Part shown: one piece after another, positions 1 through 6,987 of the stretch
How positions within the stretch are numbered: position 1 is the first letter of the stretch
How the letters are laid out: each line of letters begins with the position of its first letter
Assembly: GCA_002339345.1 (NCBI GenBank)
Contig: DDKM01000012.1
Coordinates: forward strand, 1-19,603
Length of the DNA: 19,603 bases
Source of the DNA: Firmicutes bacterium UBA2598
GTDB taxonomy: Bacteria; Bacillota; PH28-bin88
Direction: 5' to 3'
Translations under genes and position numbers: made by a program
Notes under the pieces: model-generated
Told to the model about the DNA's origin: nothing
The model's input: only the letters and a program-made list of their open reading frames with translations
Databases searched by the model: none

Positions 1-818
1 TTGGGGGGTAATGGGCTTGTTGGCTGCCGGTCTGGCCTGCGTGTGGGCAGGCGGACCAACCCTGCGGCCTGCGTAACCCCAACAATGCCCGGATGCAAAC
101 AGCCGACGCCTTCATGCGGGAAGAAATCCGCAGCCGTTACTGGAACCCCAACTGGATCGAAGGGCAGATGGGTGAAGGCTATGCCGGTGCCCGGCAGGTG
201 GCCCGGACCATTGACAACCTGTGGGGATGGCAGGTTATGAGCCCCGAAACGGTGGCTGATTACATGTGGGAGGAATTCAAACAAATATATGTAGACGACA
301 AGTACCAGATGGGAATGAGGCAGTGGTTCGACCAGCATAATCCCTATGCTTTTCAATCTTTGACCGGCCGAATGCTGGAGGTGATCCGCAAGGGATACTG
401 GGATGCTTCCCCGGAAACCATCGCCAGCCTGGCTCAAGCTTACCAGGATTCGGTAAGCAGGTTTGGCCCGGCGGGCACCGTCCACCTGGAAACACCCCAA
501 TTTAGGAATTTTATGGCCCAATACCTGCCCAAGCCGGTGGTGGTGGCAACGGTATCAATTAGTAAGGAAATACCGCGAATAACCCAGCCCCAAACTCGGC
601 CCCAGGTGCAGCCTGTACTGCCAAGCCAGCCGGAACCGGAGGCAGTGGTGGAACGGCCCGAGCCCCAGGAGCCGCCGAAACAGGTTAAGGCCTATGAACT
701 GGAACAAAAAACTGAGCAAGCAAAAGGTGAGGTCAACCTGATATATGCAGGTATCGGGGTGTTGGTCCTGGTTGCCTTGATGGGACTTGGCCTTCGCAGA
801 AAGCAGAAGGCAGCGTAA
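1..818 (+). CDS. CobN/HmuS-like chelatase large subunit, C-terminal part, membrane-anchored
   Basis: This is the C-terminal end of a CobN / magnesium-chelatase-H family protein; the rest lies before the window. The family signature appears from about base 72: RNPNNARM, then YWNPNWIEGQMGEGYAGA, a GWQV segment, and NPYAFQSLTGRMLEVIRKGYW. CobN-type proteins insert or remove metal in tetrapyrroles. Here the family core is followed by a Pro/Glu-rich linker (encoded at about 560-720) and a hydrophobic segment (VNLIYAGIGVLVLVALMGLG) ending in RRKQKAA, a stop-transfer anchor. An exported, C-terminally anchored protein is therefore likely, as in HmuS-like and surface CobN-like proteins rather than cytosolic cobaltochelatase. 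The matching frame hits a stop at 9-11, while the expected upstream block (GLLAAGLACVWAGGPTLRP) lies in the next frame, so a frameshift near 66-74 is suspected. Family assignment is good; substrate is unknown. Confidence 0.7.
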
Positions 819-946
819 ATGTCAGCCATCCCTATCCTTGATTAATCGTTCAGTTACCATATCACAAGAAGTTAGCGATACCCCCACCCATGGGATGCCC
901 GATACTTGCCATCCCCTTTCCGTTATGGAACCATACCGGCACATCA

Positions 947-979
947 CCCCTGCAGAATCAGATGCTGCGGGGGGTTTTT
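947..979 (+). terminator. Rho-independent terminator after the CobN-like gene
   Basis: CCCCTGCAG (947-955) pairs with CTGCGGGGG (965-973), nine pairs including one T-G wobble, with a 9-base loop and a TTTTT tail at 975-979. It lies 129 bases after the CobN-like stop codon and just before the promoter of the next gene, so it separates the two units. The 128 bases between the stop and the hairpin hold only a short inverted repeat (TATGG-AA-CCATA, 924-935) and no gene I can support. Confidence 0.75.
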
Positions 980-990
980 GTTTGCTGCTA

Positions 991-1019
991 TTGACATTCC
1001 GGTGGTTGACTAATATAAT
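991..1019 (+). promoter_or_regulatory. Consensus sigma-A promoter of the UPF0251 gene
   Basis: TTGACA at 991-996 and TATAAT at 1014-1019 are both perfect consensus hexamers with the ideal 17-base spacer. Transcription would begin near 1026, about 30 bases before the ATG at 1058. An unmodulated perfect promoter would be very strong, which fits with the adjacent palindrome acting as a repressor site. Confidence 0.85.
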
Positions 1020-1024
1020 GGTAA

Positions 1025-1038
1025 TGAACTATAGTTCA
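1025..1038. promoter_or_regulatory. Perfect 14-bp palindrome at the transcription start, putative operator
   Basis: TGAACTATAGTTCA is a perfect 14-base palindrome starting six bases after the -10 hexamer, so it covers the predicted start site. The gene it precedes encodes a helix-turn-helix protein, so autorepression is a natural inference, but binding is not shown by the sequence alone. Confidence 0.5.
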
Positions 1039-1057
1039 AAACGGCAGGTGATTATAG

Positions 1058-1540
1058 ATGCCCAGACCGCGCAAATGCCGGCTCATCGAGCAAGTACCGG
1101 AATACACCTATTTTAAACCAACAGGAATACCGCTTAAGATTTTGCAGGAGGTAACTATTACCCTGGAGGAACTGGAGGCACTGCGTCTTAAGGATGTGGA
1201 GGGGTTGGATCAGGAGGACTGCGCCCAACGGATGGAGGTTTCCAGACCCACTTTCCACCGTATCTTAACTACAGGCAGAAGCAAAGTTGCGGAAGCCCTT
1301 GTACATGGAAAGGCCATAAAAATTGAAGGAGGTACTTATAGTATGGCTCAGAGGTTATTTAAGTGTAGAGACTGCGGGCACCAGTGGGAACTGCCTTTTG
1401 GTACCGGACAGTGTGGGATTCATTTAAATTGTCCGGCGTGTCAAAGCAAGAACCTGCACCGGATCGACAATGACGGGCATGGTTGCGGATGCAAACCATG
1501 GGGAAGAAAGGGAAGGGGCCACCACCAGGCAAAAGCCTAA
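1058..1540 (+). CDS. UPF0251 (DUF134) family helix-turn-helix protein with C-terminal zinc ribbon
   Basis: The 160-residue protein begins MPRPRKCRLIEQVPEYTYFK, the typical start of the UPF0251/DUF134 family. A sigma-70 region 4-like helix-turn-helix follows at about residues 40-90 (TLEELEALRLKDVEGLDQED, then MEVSRPTFHRIL). The C-terminal third is a zinc ribbon with C103, C106, C125 and C128, then a Gly/Cys/His-rich tail (HGCGCKPWGRKGRGHH). The ATG has AGGTG seven bases upstream. Members are predicted transcription regulators, often near iron-molybdenum-cofactor-type (NifX/NifB) genes; no such gene is in this window. It is transcribed alone from the consensus promoter and probably regulates itself through the palindrome. 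Targets are unknown. Confidence 0.85.
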   Translation: MPRPRKCRLIEQVPEYTYFKPTGIPLKILQEVTITLEELEALRLKDVEGLDQEDCAQRMEVSRPTFHRILTTGRSKVAEALVHGKAIKIEGGTYSMAQRLFKCRDCGHQWELPFGTGQCGIHLNCPACQSKNLHRIDNDGHGCGCKPWGRKGRGHHQAKA

Positions 1541-1589
1541 GACAGGGGACCAAAGCAACCAAAGAAGGGAGAACTGCCATTGGCTATCA

Positions 1590-1841
1590 TCACTGAGTTT
1601 CATCCCCTTGTATAAAGCCTGGGAGCACGGTATAATTACCAGCCGGGTAAATCCCGGATACACCAGCCGGTTATGCGCCGGCTGCAGTTCCGAAGTAGTC
1701 CGGCATAGCAATAAGGACAAGCCCGAAGGCTACCGGCCCGGAGCGCCCTTGTTCACTTGTCAATGCGGCCAGAAAGGCAGCGCGGATCTGAACGCCGCCA
1801 GGAACATAGCCAAAAAGTTTTTCTTGCGATATGCGGCTTAA
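1590..1841 (+). pseudogene. TnpB (IS200/IS605 OrfB) C-terminal remnant
   Basis: The frame reads YKAWEHGII, then VNPGYTSRLCAGC, a spacer, FTCQCGQKGSADLNAARNIA and a short basic end. This is the C-terminal zinc-ribbon and last RuvC motif (D in ADLNAARN) of TnpB, the RNA-guided nuclease of IS200/IS605-type transposons. The four zinc-binding cysteines and the catalytic Asp are intact, but the N-terminal 300 or so residues with the other RuvC motifs are missing: the fragment starts just after the UPF0251 stop. It cannot be an active nuclease. No tnpA is present. The frame is open back to 1470, but homology is visible only from about 1590. Confidence 0.8.
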
Positions 1842-1855
1842 CTCAGCAAGCAAAG

Positions 1856-2060
1856 CCTTCGCCGAAAGGTGAAGGTGTTCCTGCTCCCCATGAGCAGTAA
1901 ATCCAAAACGGGAGCAGGGACGGGCATGGCGCCGCCCAAGGTATCCGTCGCCCACTACGCCCTCAATGCGGCAGCTCCCACGGGGCAATTACTGCGAGCT
2001 GCGACTACGCACGGGTGCCCGAAGAAGCCGCTGGGATTCAGTCCACGGCGGAGTGTCACC
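1856..2060 (+). mobile_element. Right-end / omega-RNA-like region of the TnpB element
   Basis: Three hairpins follow the tnpB stop. The first is CCTTCGCC-GAAA-GGTGAAGG (1856-1875), an 8-pair stem with a GNRA tetraloop. The second is CTGCTC-CCCAT-GAGCAG (1881-1897). The third is GCCGCTGG-GATTCAGT-CCACGGC (2027-2049) with one bulged C, preceded by GAAGAA and followed by GGAGTGTCAC. In IS605-type elements the terminal hairpin plus a TTCAC-like end marks the right end, and the region between tnpB and that end is transcribed as the guide (omega/reRNA) scaffold. The layout fits, but the assignment rests on structure and position only; there is no sequence match I could verify. Confidence 0.5.
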
Positions 2061-2231
2061 GAATACTTGAAGGTGAATTCCCGGTTCATCCGGACCGCAA
2101 CTGCAGAAATCAATACCCAAGATGCCACTGGTATGAATTCGGGCATACTGTTTGCAGTGGCGGCACTTGATCCAGATCTGGTTGCCTGTCATTTGGAAAA
2201 TTATTTTTCGGCAGTTGCAGCGGCCATTCAT
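1989..2231 (-). CDS. Small Com-like zinc-finger protein, tail possibly chimeric
   Basis: On the minus strand an ATG at 2231, seven bases after a GGGGTGG ribosome site, opens an 80-residue frame beginning MNGRCNCRKIIFQMTGNQIW and continuing IKCRHCKQYARI. The C-x-C ... C-x-x-C pattern around short beta strands resembles the Com family of small zinc fingers found in phages and many Firmicutes genomes (about 50 residues). The frame then continues into DNA that appears to be the TnpB right end (below about 2060), so the last 25 or so residues may be transposon-derived. A good minus-strand promoter lies upstream. An in-frame GTG at 2240 is an alternative start. It is small and possibly truncated, hence moderate confidence. 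Confidence 0.45.
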   Translation of the reverse strand: MNGRCNCRKIIFQMTGNQIWIKCRHCKQYARIHTSGILGIDFCSCGPDEPGIHLQVFGDTPPWTESQRLLRAPVRSRSSQ

Positions 2232-2301
2232 GCAAACCACCCCTTAATAAGTTCAGGTGCACGCCATCACAAAATTTCCCGGAGCATTTTCTTTGGTTGC
2301 C

Positions 2302-2330
2302 AGTGTAGCAGATTGTGAAAATAATATCAA
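2302..2330 (-). promoter_or_regulatory. Putative sigma-A promoter of the Com-like ORF
   Basis: Read on the minus strand, TTGATA (2330-2325) and TACACT (2307-2302) are separated by 17 bases. Transcription would start near 2296, about 65 bases before the ATG of the Com-like ORF. It is divergent from the adhE promoter candidate. Confidence 0.5.
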
Positions 2331-2352
2331 TCGGACATCTATCCTTTTTTTC

Positions 2353-2380
2353 CTGACATTTGCCCTGGTCCAACTAAATT
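2353..2380 (+). promoter_or_regulatory. Candidate adhE promoter
   Basis: CTGACA (2353-2358) and TAAATT (2375-2380) with a 16-base spacer give a moderate sigma-A match about 80 bases before the adhE GTG. The leader would contain the 2420-2440 hairpin. I see no sigma-54 (GG-N10-GC) site and no clear redox-regulator box here. Confidence 0.35.
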
Positions 2381-2408
2381 ACCTTGGATGGGGGCAACCT
2401 ACCCTAAA

Positions 2409-2440
2409 GAACTACAATCCCCGGTCGTAAAGCGGCCGGG
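2409..2440 (-). repeat. IS605-type right-end-like hairpin just upstream of adhE
   Basis: CCCGGTCG-TAAAG-CGGCCGGG (2420-2440) is an 8-pair hairpin with one T-G pair. It is preceded by GAACTAC (2409-2415). Read on the minus strand this is hairpin, then GATT, then GTAGTTC, the same order as the clear IS605-type right end at 15159-15188. It is probably a solo transposon end left in the adhE leader. It ends six bases before the GGAGG ribosome site and could affect translation. Confidence 0.4.
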
Positions 2441-2461
2441 ACGGCGGGAGGAAGGATAGCT

Positions 2462-5137
2462 GTGACATCAGTGGCGGAAATGGTGGACAGGCTGGTAAAA
2501 AGAGCTGAAGAGGCGGAAAGAAAGTTCCTGGTCATGAACCAAGAGCAGGTGGACGCCATCGTCAAAGCCATGGCCCTGGCAGGGGTGGACCAGCACATGG
2601 AACTGGCCAGGCTGGCGGTGGAGGAAACGGGGATGGGGGTGTATGAGGATAAAGTCACCAAAAACCTCTTCGCCACCGAGTACGTTTACCATGATATCAA
2701 ATATGTAAAAACGGTGGGGGTAATCGGTGAAAATGAGGAAGAGGGGTACGCGGAGGTGGCGGAGCCCGTTGGGGTGATCGCCGGGATTACTCCGGTCACC
2801 AATCCCACCTCCACCGTCATGTTCAAGTCCCTCATCGCCATGAAGAGCAGAAACCCCATCGTCTTTGCCTTTCACCCAAAGGCCCAGCGCAGCAGTACCG
2901 CTGCAGCCCAGGTGATGTATCGCGCTGCCCTGCAGGCCGGCGGCCCTGAGGGCTGTATTTCCTGGCTGGAGCCCCCCTCTTTGGAAGCTACCCAGTACCT
3001 CATGCGGCATCCGGGGGTTTCCCTTGTACTGGCCACCGGCGGCGAAAGCATGGTGGAGGCAGCATACAGTTCCGGCCATCCCGCCCTGGGGGTAGGGCCT
3101 GGTAATGTGCCCGCCTATATTGAAAAAACCGCCAATATTCGGCGGGCGGTGGCTGATATTGTGGTCAGCAAAACCTTTGATAACGGGGTCATCTGTGCCT
3201 CTGAACAGGCGGTCATCGTGGACCGCGAAATTGCTGATGAGGTGAAGAGGGTATTTACCCGCCTGGGGGGTTATTTCCTTAGCCAGGTTGAGCAGCAGCG
3301 GTTGCAGGAGGTGGTGATCCTGGGGGAAGGGGATGCCATCAACCCGCAAATCGTCGGCCAGAAGGCAACCACTATTGCCGAAATGGCGGGTATTCAGGTG
3401 CCTCCGGATACCCAGTTGTTAATCGCCGAGGTGGAAGGGGTGGGGCCGGAGTACCCCTTGACCCGGGAAAAACTTAGTCCCATTATCGCCTTTGTGCAGG
3501 CCAGGGACACTGAGCACGGCATCTGCCTGTGTGAAGCCATGACCCAGTACGGTGGTTTGGGTCACTCGGCGGTAATTCACTCGGAAGATGAACAGGTGAT
3601 CCGGCAGTTTACCAAACGGGTGCAGGCAGGGAGGCTCTTGGTCAACAGTCCCTCGGTCCACGGGGCCATCGGTGAACTCTACAACCGTAACACCCCGTCG
3701 CTGACCCTGGGTTGCGGGTCCATGGGGGGCAATTCCACCACCGACAATGTTAGTGTGCATAACCTGATCAATATCAAAAGGGTGGCCCGTCGCAAGGTGA
3801 AGATGAAGTGGTTCCGCATACCTGGTCGGGTATATTTCGAGCCGGGTTCCATCCAGTATTTGAGCAAACTGTATGATCACCGCCGGGCGATGGTGGTGAC
3901 AGATCGGGTCATGGTGGATCTGGGATTTGTGGAAAGGGTGACCCATCAACTGGGCAAAGTGGGAATGGAGATCCGGGTGTTCCCAGAGGTGGAACCGGAT
4001 CCCTCATTGGATACCGTCATGCGGGGTGCCTCGCTAATGCGGGAATTCCAACCGGACCTCATCGTAGCCTTGGGCGGCGGCTCCCCCATGGATGCAGCAA
4101 AGGCCATGTGGCTGTTCTATGAGGACCCCGGCGCCGATTTCACCGCTCTACGGCTAAAATTTGCGGACATCCGAAAGCGTACCTACAAGTTCCCCAAGCT
4201 GGGGGTCAAGGCCACCTTTGTGGCCATTCCCACCACCAGCGGCACAGGCTCTGAAGTGACCGCCTTTGCGGTGATCACCGACAAGCAGCGGAATACCAAA
4301 TACCCCCTGGCGGACTACGAACTGACACCAGACATTGCCATTATTGATCCCGAACTGGTACGCACCATGCCACCGGCGGTGACAGCAGACACCGGTTTTG
4401 ACGCCCTGGTACATGCCGTGGAAGCCTATGTATCGGTACTGGCTTCCGATTATACCGATGCCATGGCCTTGAAGGCCATCGAGATGATCTTCCGCTGGCT
4501 ACCGGTAGCCTACCGCCAACCGGATAACATGCAGGCCCGGGAAAAAATGCACAATGCCTCCTGCATGGCCGGTATGGCTTTCACCAATGCCTTTTTGGGC
4601 ATCAACCACGCAATGGCCCATGTGCTGGGGGCCAGGTTCCATATCTCCCATGGGCGGGCTAACGCCATTTTGATGCCCTATGTCATCGCCTACAATGCTG
4701 GCAATCCCACCAAACTGGCGGCATATCCCAAATATGAATTTCCCGAGGCAGACCGGCGTTACTGGGAGATCGCCAAGCACTTGGGGCTGCCTGCGGACAC
4801 GGTGGAGCAGGGGGTACAGCGCCTCATCCGGGCGGTGGAGGATCTCCGGTCACAGGTGGGTTTACCCGCCACCATTGCCGCAGCCGGTGTGGGGCAGCGG
4901 GAATTTGAGGCAGCTGTCCGCGACATGGCTTATGATGCCTTTGCAGACCAAACCACCACCAGCAACCCCCGGGTGCCCCTGGTGGCGGAACTGGAACAGC
5001 TTTACCGGCAAGCCTATGAAGGAAAGGCGGCCGGCCTGCCGTTGGCCGGGGAGGCGGTGGTTAAACAGGTTGGGGATGACCGTTTCGCCGAAATCAACAA
5101 CATGTCCGATCGGTTGCAGCCCTTGCCGTATCACTAA
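2462..5137 (+). CDS. adhE: Bifunctional acetaldehyde-CoA / alcohol dehydrogenase
   Basis: At 891 residues this matches full-length AdhE, the cytosolic spirosome-forming enzyme that converts acetyl-CoA to acetaldehyde and then ethanol, oxidising two NADH (reversible). The N-terminal aldehyde dehydrogenase half (about 1-440) has the catalytic Cys245 in GVICASEQ and the GVGPGNVPAYIE motif. The C-terminal iron-dependent alcohol dehydrogenase half (about 450-870) has GGGSPMDAAK for NAD binding and predicted Fe(II) ligands D647, H651, H716 and H730 in DALVH and NHAMAH...HISHG. The GTG start follows GGAGG by 10 bases. It stands alone: the thiC promoter follows it, and I see no intrinsic terminator directly after the stop. 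All key residues are intact. It may serve ethanol formation or ethanol use as an electron donor. Confidence 0.97.
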   Translation: MTSVAEMVDRLVKRAEEAERKFLVMNQEQVDAIVKAMALAGVDQHMELARLAVEETGMGVYEDKVTKNLFATEYVYHDIKYVKTVGVIGENEEEGYAEVAEPVGVIAGITPVTNPTSTVMFKSLIAMKSRNPIVFAFHPKAQRSSTAAAQVMYRAALQAGGPEGCISWLEPPSLEATQYLMRHPGVSLVLATGGESMVEAAYSSGHPALGVGPGNVPAYIEKTANIRRAVADIVVSKTFDNGVICASEQAVIVDREIADEVKRVFTRLGGYFLSQVEQQRLQEVVILGEGDAINPQIVGQKATTIAEMAGIQVPPDTQLLIAEVEGVGPEYPLTREKLSPIIAFVQARDTEHGICLCEAMTQYGGLGHSAVIHSEDEQVIRQFTKRVQAGRLLVNSPSVHGAIGELYNRNTPSLTLGCGSMGGNSTTDNVSVHNLINIKRVARRKVKMKWFRIPGRVYFEPGSIQYLSKLYDHRRAMVVTDRVMVDLGFVERVTHQLGKVGMEIRVFPEVEPDPSLDTVMRGASLMREFQPDLIVALGGGSPMDAAKAMWLFYEDPGADFTALRLKFADIRKRTYKFPKLGVKATFVAIPTTSGTGSEVTAFAVITDKQRNTKYPLADYELTPDIAIIDPELVRTMPPAVTADTGFDALVHAVEAYVSVLASDYTDAMALKAIEMIFRWLPVAYRQPDNMQAREKMHNASCMAGMAFTNAFLGINHAMAHVLGARFHISHGRANAILMPYVIAYNAGNPTKLAAYPKYEFPEADRRYWEIAKHLGLPADTVEQGVQRLIRAVEDLRSQVGLPATIAAAGVGQREFEAAVRDMAYDAFADQTTTSNPRVPLVAELEQLYRQAYEGKAAGLPLAGEAVVKQVGDDRFAEINNMSDRLQPLPYH

Positions 5138-5181
5138 TGGGGCCGGTGCATCCTTCCCAGTCCAATTCAGATAAAATTTTA

Positions 5182-5210
5182 TTGATAAAGTATCTTGGAA
5201 GGAATATACT
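5182..5210 (+). promoter_or_regulatory. Promoter of the thiamine operon
   Basis: TTGATA (5182-5187) and TATACT (5205-5210) are separated by exactly 17 bases. A start near 5217 places the whole TPP riboswitch in the leader, about 20 bases downstream. Confidence 0.7.
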
Positions 5211-5235
5211 TTAGATGACAATAGTATAGTCCTTT

Positions 5236-5322
5236 TCACTAGGGGTGCCGTGAGGCTGAGAGAAAAGCGGGGCTTTTCAACCCTTGAACCTGATCTGGGT
5301 AATACCAGCGGAGGGAAGTGTA
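5236..5322 (+). promoter_or_regulatory. TPP (THI-box) riboswitch
   Basis: The leader carries the conserved THI-box blocks in order: GGGGTGCC (5242-5249), GGCTGAGAG (5254-5262), a short variable arm closed by AGC/GCT, ACCCTTGAACCTGATCTGGG (5280-5299), and AATACCAGCGGAGGGAAGT (5301-5319). These form the thiamine pyrophosphate aptamer. It lies directly before thiC and should switch the whole thi cluster off when TPP is abundant. Confidence 0.97.
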
Positions 5323-5334
5323 CTGATGGCTTTT

Positions 5335-5377
5335 AAACCGCAGTCCCACTGGAAGCTGGGCGCGGTTTTATTGTTTG
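5335..5377 (+). terminator. Riboswitch expression-platform terminator
   Basis: AAACCGC (5335-5341) pairs with GCGGTTT (5362-5368), followed by the T-rich stretch TATTGTTTG. It lies between the TPP aptamer and the thiC ribosome site, where a ligand-controlled transcription terminator is expected. The loop has a smaller CAG/CTG stem. The stem is only seven pairs, so sequestration of the ribosome site remains possible. Confidence 0.55.
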
Positions 5378-5391
5378 TAGGAGGCGATGAG

Positions 5392-6687
5392 ATGACCCAA
5401 CTGGAACAAGCAAGGAAAGGAATCATCACACCGGAAATGCGGGCAGTGGCCGAAGTCGAAGGGGTAGCGCCCGAGTCATTGCTGGCATCGGTGGCCGCAG
5501 GAGAAGTGGTAATTCCCTGCAATCCTGTAAGACAGTGTAAGCCTGCGGGCATCGGGAAGGGGCTGACCACTAAAGTAAACGCCAACATCGGCACCAGCGA
5601 GGCCTACCCCGACATCGAAAAGGAACTGATGAAGCTGGAAATCGCCGTTAAGGCCGGTGCAGACGCGGTAATGGATCTGAGCACCGGCGGTGACATCAAC
5701 CTGTCCCGCCGCAGGATCTTGGATCGTTCTCCCGTGATGGTGGGCACGGTGCCCATGTATCAGGCCACGGTGGAAGCCATGGAAAGTAAAGGCAGTATGC
5801 TGGCCATGACAGCGGACCACCTTTTCGGAGTGATTGAACAACACGCCAGGGACGGTGTGGATTTCATCACTGTGCACTGCGGCCTGACCCTGGAAGCCAT
5901 TCGGCGGCTTATCAGGGAGGGCCGGGTGACGGATATCGTCAGCCGGGGCGGATCCTTCCTAACCGGCTGGATGTTGCATCACGACAAGGATAACCCCCTG
6001 TACACCCAGTACGACCGTCTGCTGGAAATCGCTAGGAAATACGACGTTACCTTAAGCCTGGGGGACGGCCTGCGGCCAGGATGCCTGGCGGATGCTACCG
6101 ACCGGGCCCAGATCCAGGAGCTACTCATCCTGGGCGAGTTGGTACAGCGGGCCTGGGAGCATGGGGTGCAGGTGATGGTGGAAGGACCCGGCCACGTACC
6201 CATGGATCAGATTGAGGTCAACGTCTTGCTGCAGAAGCGGCTCTGTCACGGCGCTCCCTTCTACGTGCTTGGTCCCCTGGTGACGGATATCGCCCCTGGC
6301 TATGACCATATCACCTCAGCCATCGGTGGAGCCATCGCCGCCGCCGCAGGGGCGGATTTCCTCTGCTATGTTACACCGGCGGAACACCTGGGGCTACCCG
6401 ACGCTACGGACGTGAAGGATGGTGTAATAGCCGCCAAGATTGCTGCCCACGCAGCCGATATAGTGAAGAATGTCAAAGGAGCCCGGGAGCGGGACAGGAA
6501 AATGGCGGAGGCCCGGAAGGCCCTGGACTGGGAGGCCCAGATCGCCCTCTCCATCGACCCGGAAAAGTCCCTCAAATACCGCAGTTCTAAGAACCGGGAT
6601 ACGGAAGAAGCCTGTACCATGTGCGGCAAATACTGTGCCATGAAGATCGTTAGCCAATACCTCGGCACATCCAGGAAAACGTGTTGA
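5392..6687 (+). CDS. thiC: Phosphomethylpyrimidine synthase ThiC
   Basis: This radical-SAM enzyme rearranges 5-aminoimidazole ribotide into HMP-phosphate, the pyrimidine half of thiamine. The 431-residue protein is the short form typical of clostridia and archaea, lacking the N-terminal extension of the E. coli enzyme. Visible family motifs are NANIGTS, MDLSTGGDI, DFITVHCG, RGGSF, SLGDGLRPG and EGPGHVPMDQI. The Fe-S cluster cysteines are near the C-terminus in ACTMCGKYCAM (C408, C411, C415), a CX2CX3C spacing, one residue tighter than the CX2CX4C of the E. coli form. The ATG is preceded by TAGGAGG at good spacing; the open frame extends upstream into the riboswitch and is not coding there. 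First gene of the thi operon. Confidence 0.97.
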   Translation: MTQLEQARKGIITPEMRAVAEVEGVAPESLLASVAAGEVVIPCNPVRQCKPAGIGKGLTTKVNANIGTSEAYPDIEKELMKLEIAVKAGADAVMDLSTGGDINLSRRRILDRSPVMVGTVPMYQATVEAMESKGSMLAMTADHLFGVIEQHARDGVDFITVHCGLTLEAIRRLIREGRVTDIVSRGGSFLTGWMLHHDKDNPLYTQYDRLLEIARKYDVTLSLGDGLRPGCLADATDRAQIQELLILGELVQRAWEHGVQVMVEGPGHVPMDQIEVNVLLQKRLCHGAPFYVLGPLVTDIAPGYDHITSAIGGAIAAAAGADFLCYVTPAEHLGLPDATDVKDGVIAAKIAAHAADIVKNVKGARERDRKMAEARKALDWEAQIALSIDPEKSLKYRSSKNRDTEEACTMCGKYCAMKIVSQYLGTSRKTC

Positions 6688-6785
6688 CCCTTTAATCATG
6701 CAGTAATCCGGAGTGTTGTGAAAAATTGAACTAATACTGGGGATTAAGCCACCTAAGTGCTGTAGGCTTGGAGGGGGTGAGGTGT

Positions 6786-6986
6786 ATGCTGGTGGTTGTT
6801 AACGGCCGGGAGGAACGGCTTCCGGAGGACCTGTCCCTGATGGATTTTATCCAGTCAAAGGGACTGGCGCCTGAGTCCTTCGTGTTCATGTTGAACGACC
6901 GGGTGTTGAAGTGGGATGAACTGAACGGGATCATCTTGCAGGAAAATGATCGCCTGGAAATCTTGCGGTTTGTGGGAGGTGGTTAA
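6786..6986 (+). CDS. thiS: Sulfur carrier protein ThiS
   Basis: This 66-residue ubiquitin-like protein (MLVVVNGREERLPEDLSLMD at the start) ends in FVGGG; the terminal Gly-Gly becomes a thiocarboxylate that donates sulfur to thiazole synthase ThiG. The beta-grasp pattern and length fit the family. The ATG follows GGAGGGGGTGAGG; in-frame TTG 6768 and GTG 6777 are less likely starts. Only one base separates its stop from the thiG start, and the thiG ribosome site lies inside its last codons, so the pair is translationally coupled. No adenylating partner ThiF is encoded in the window, so activation must come from elsewhere. Confidence 0.93.
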   Translation: MLVVVNGREERLPEDLSLMDFIQSKGLAPESFVFMLNDRVLKWDELNGIILQENDRLEILRFVGGG

Positions 6987-6987
6987 G

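Noticed and set aside
1..240. 79-residue frame starting at TTG 1
   Set aside because: It runs in a frame different from the clear CobN homology; it has no recognisable product and is Cys/Arg/Pro-rich shadow coding.
819..946. Possible cobalamin riboswitch or other structured leader between the CobN-like and UPF0251 genes
   Set aside because: No B12-box-like conserved block is visible, and the region is upstream of a terminator and of the real promoter; only small inverted repeats are present.
2468..3349. 293-residue minus-strand frame inside adhE
   Set aside because: It is antisense to the conserved aldehyde dehydrogenase domain, with His/Gly-rich low-complexity composition typical of shadow frames.
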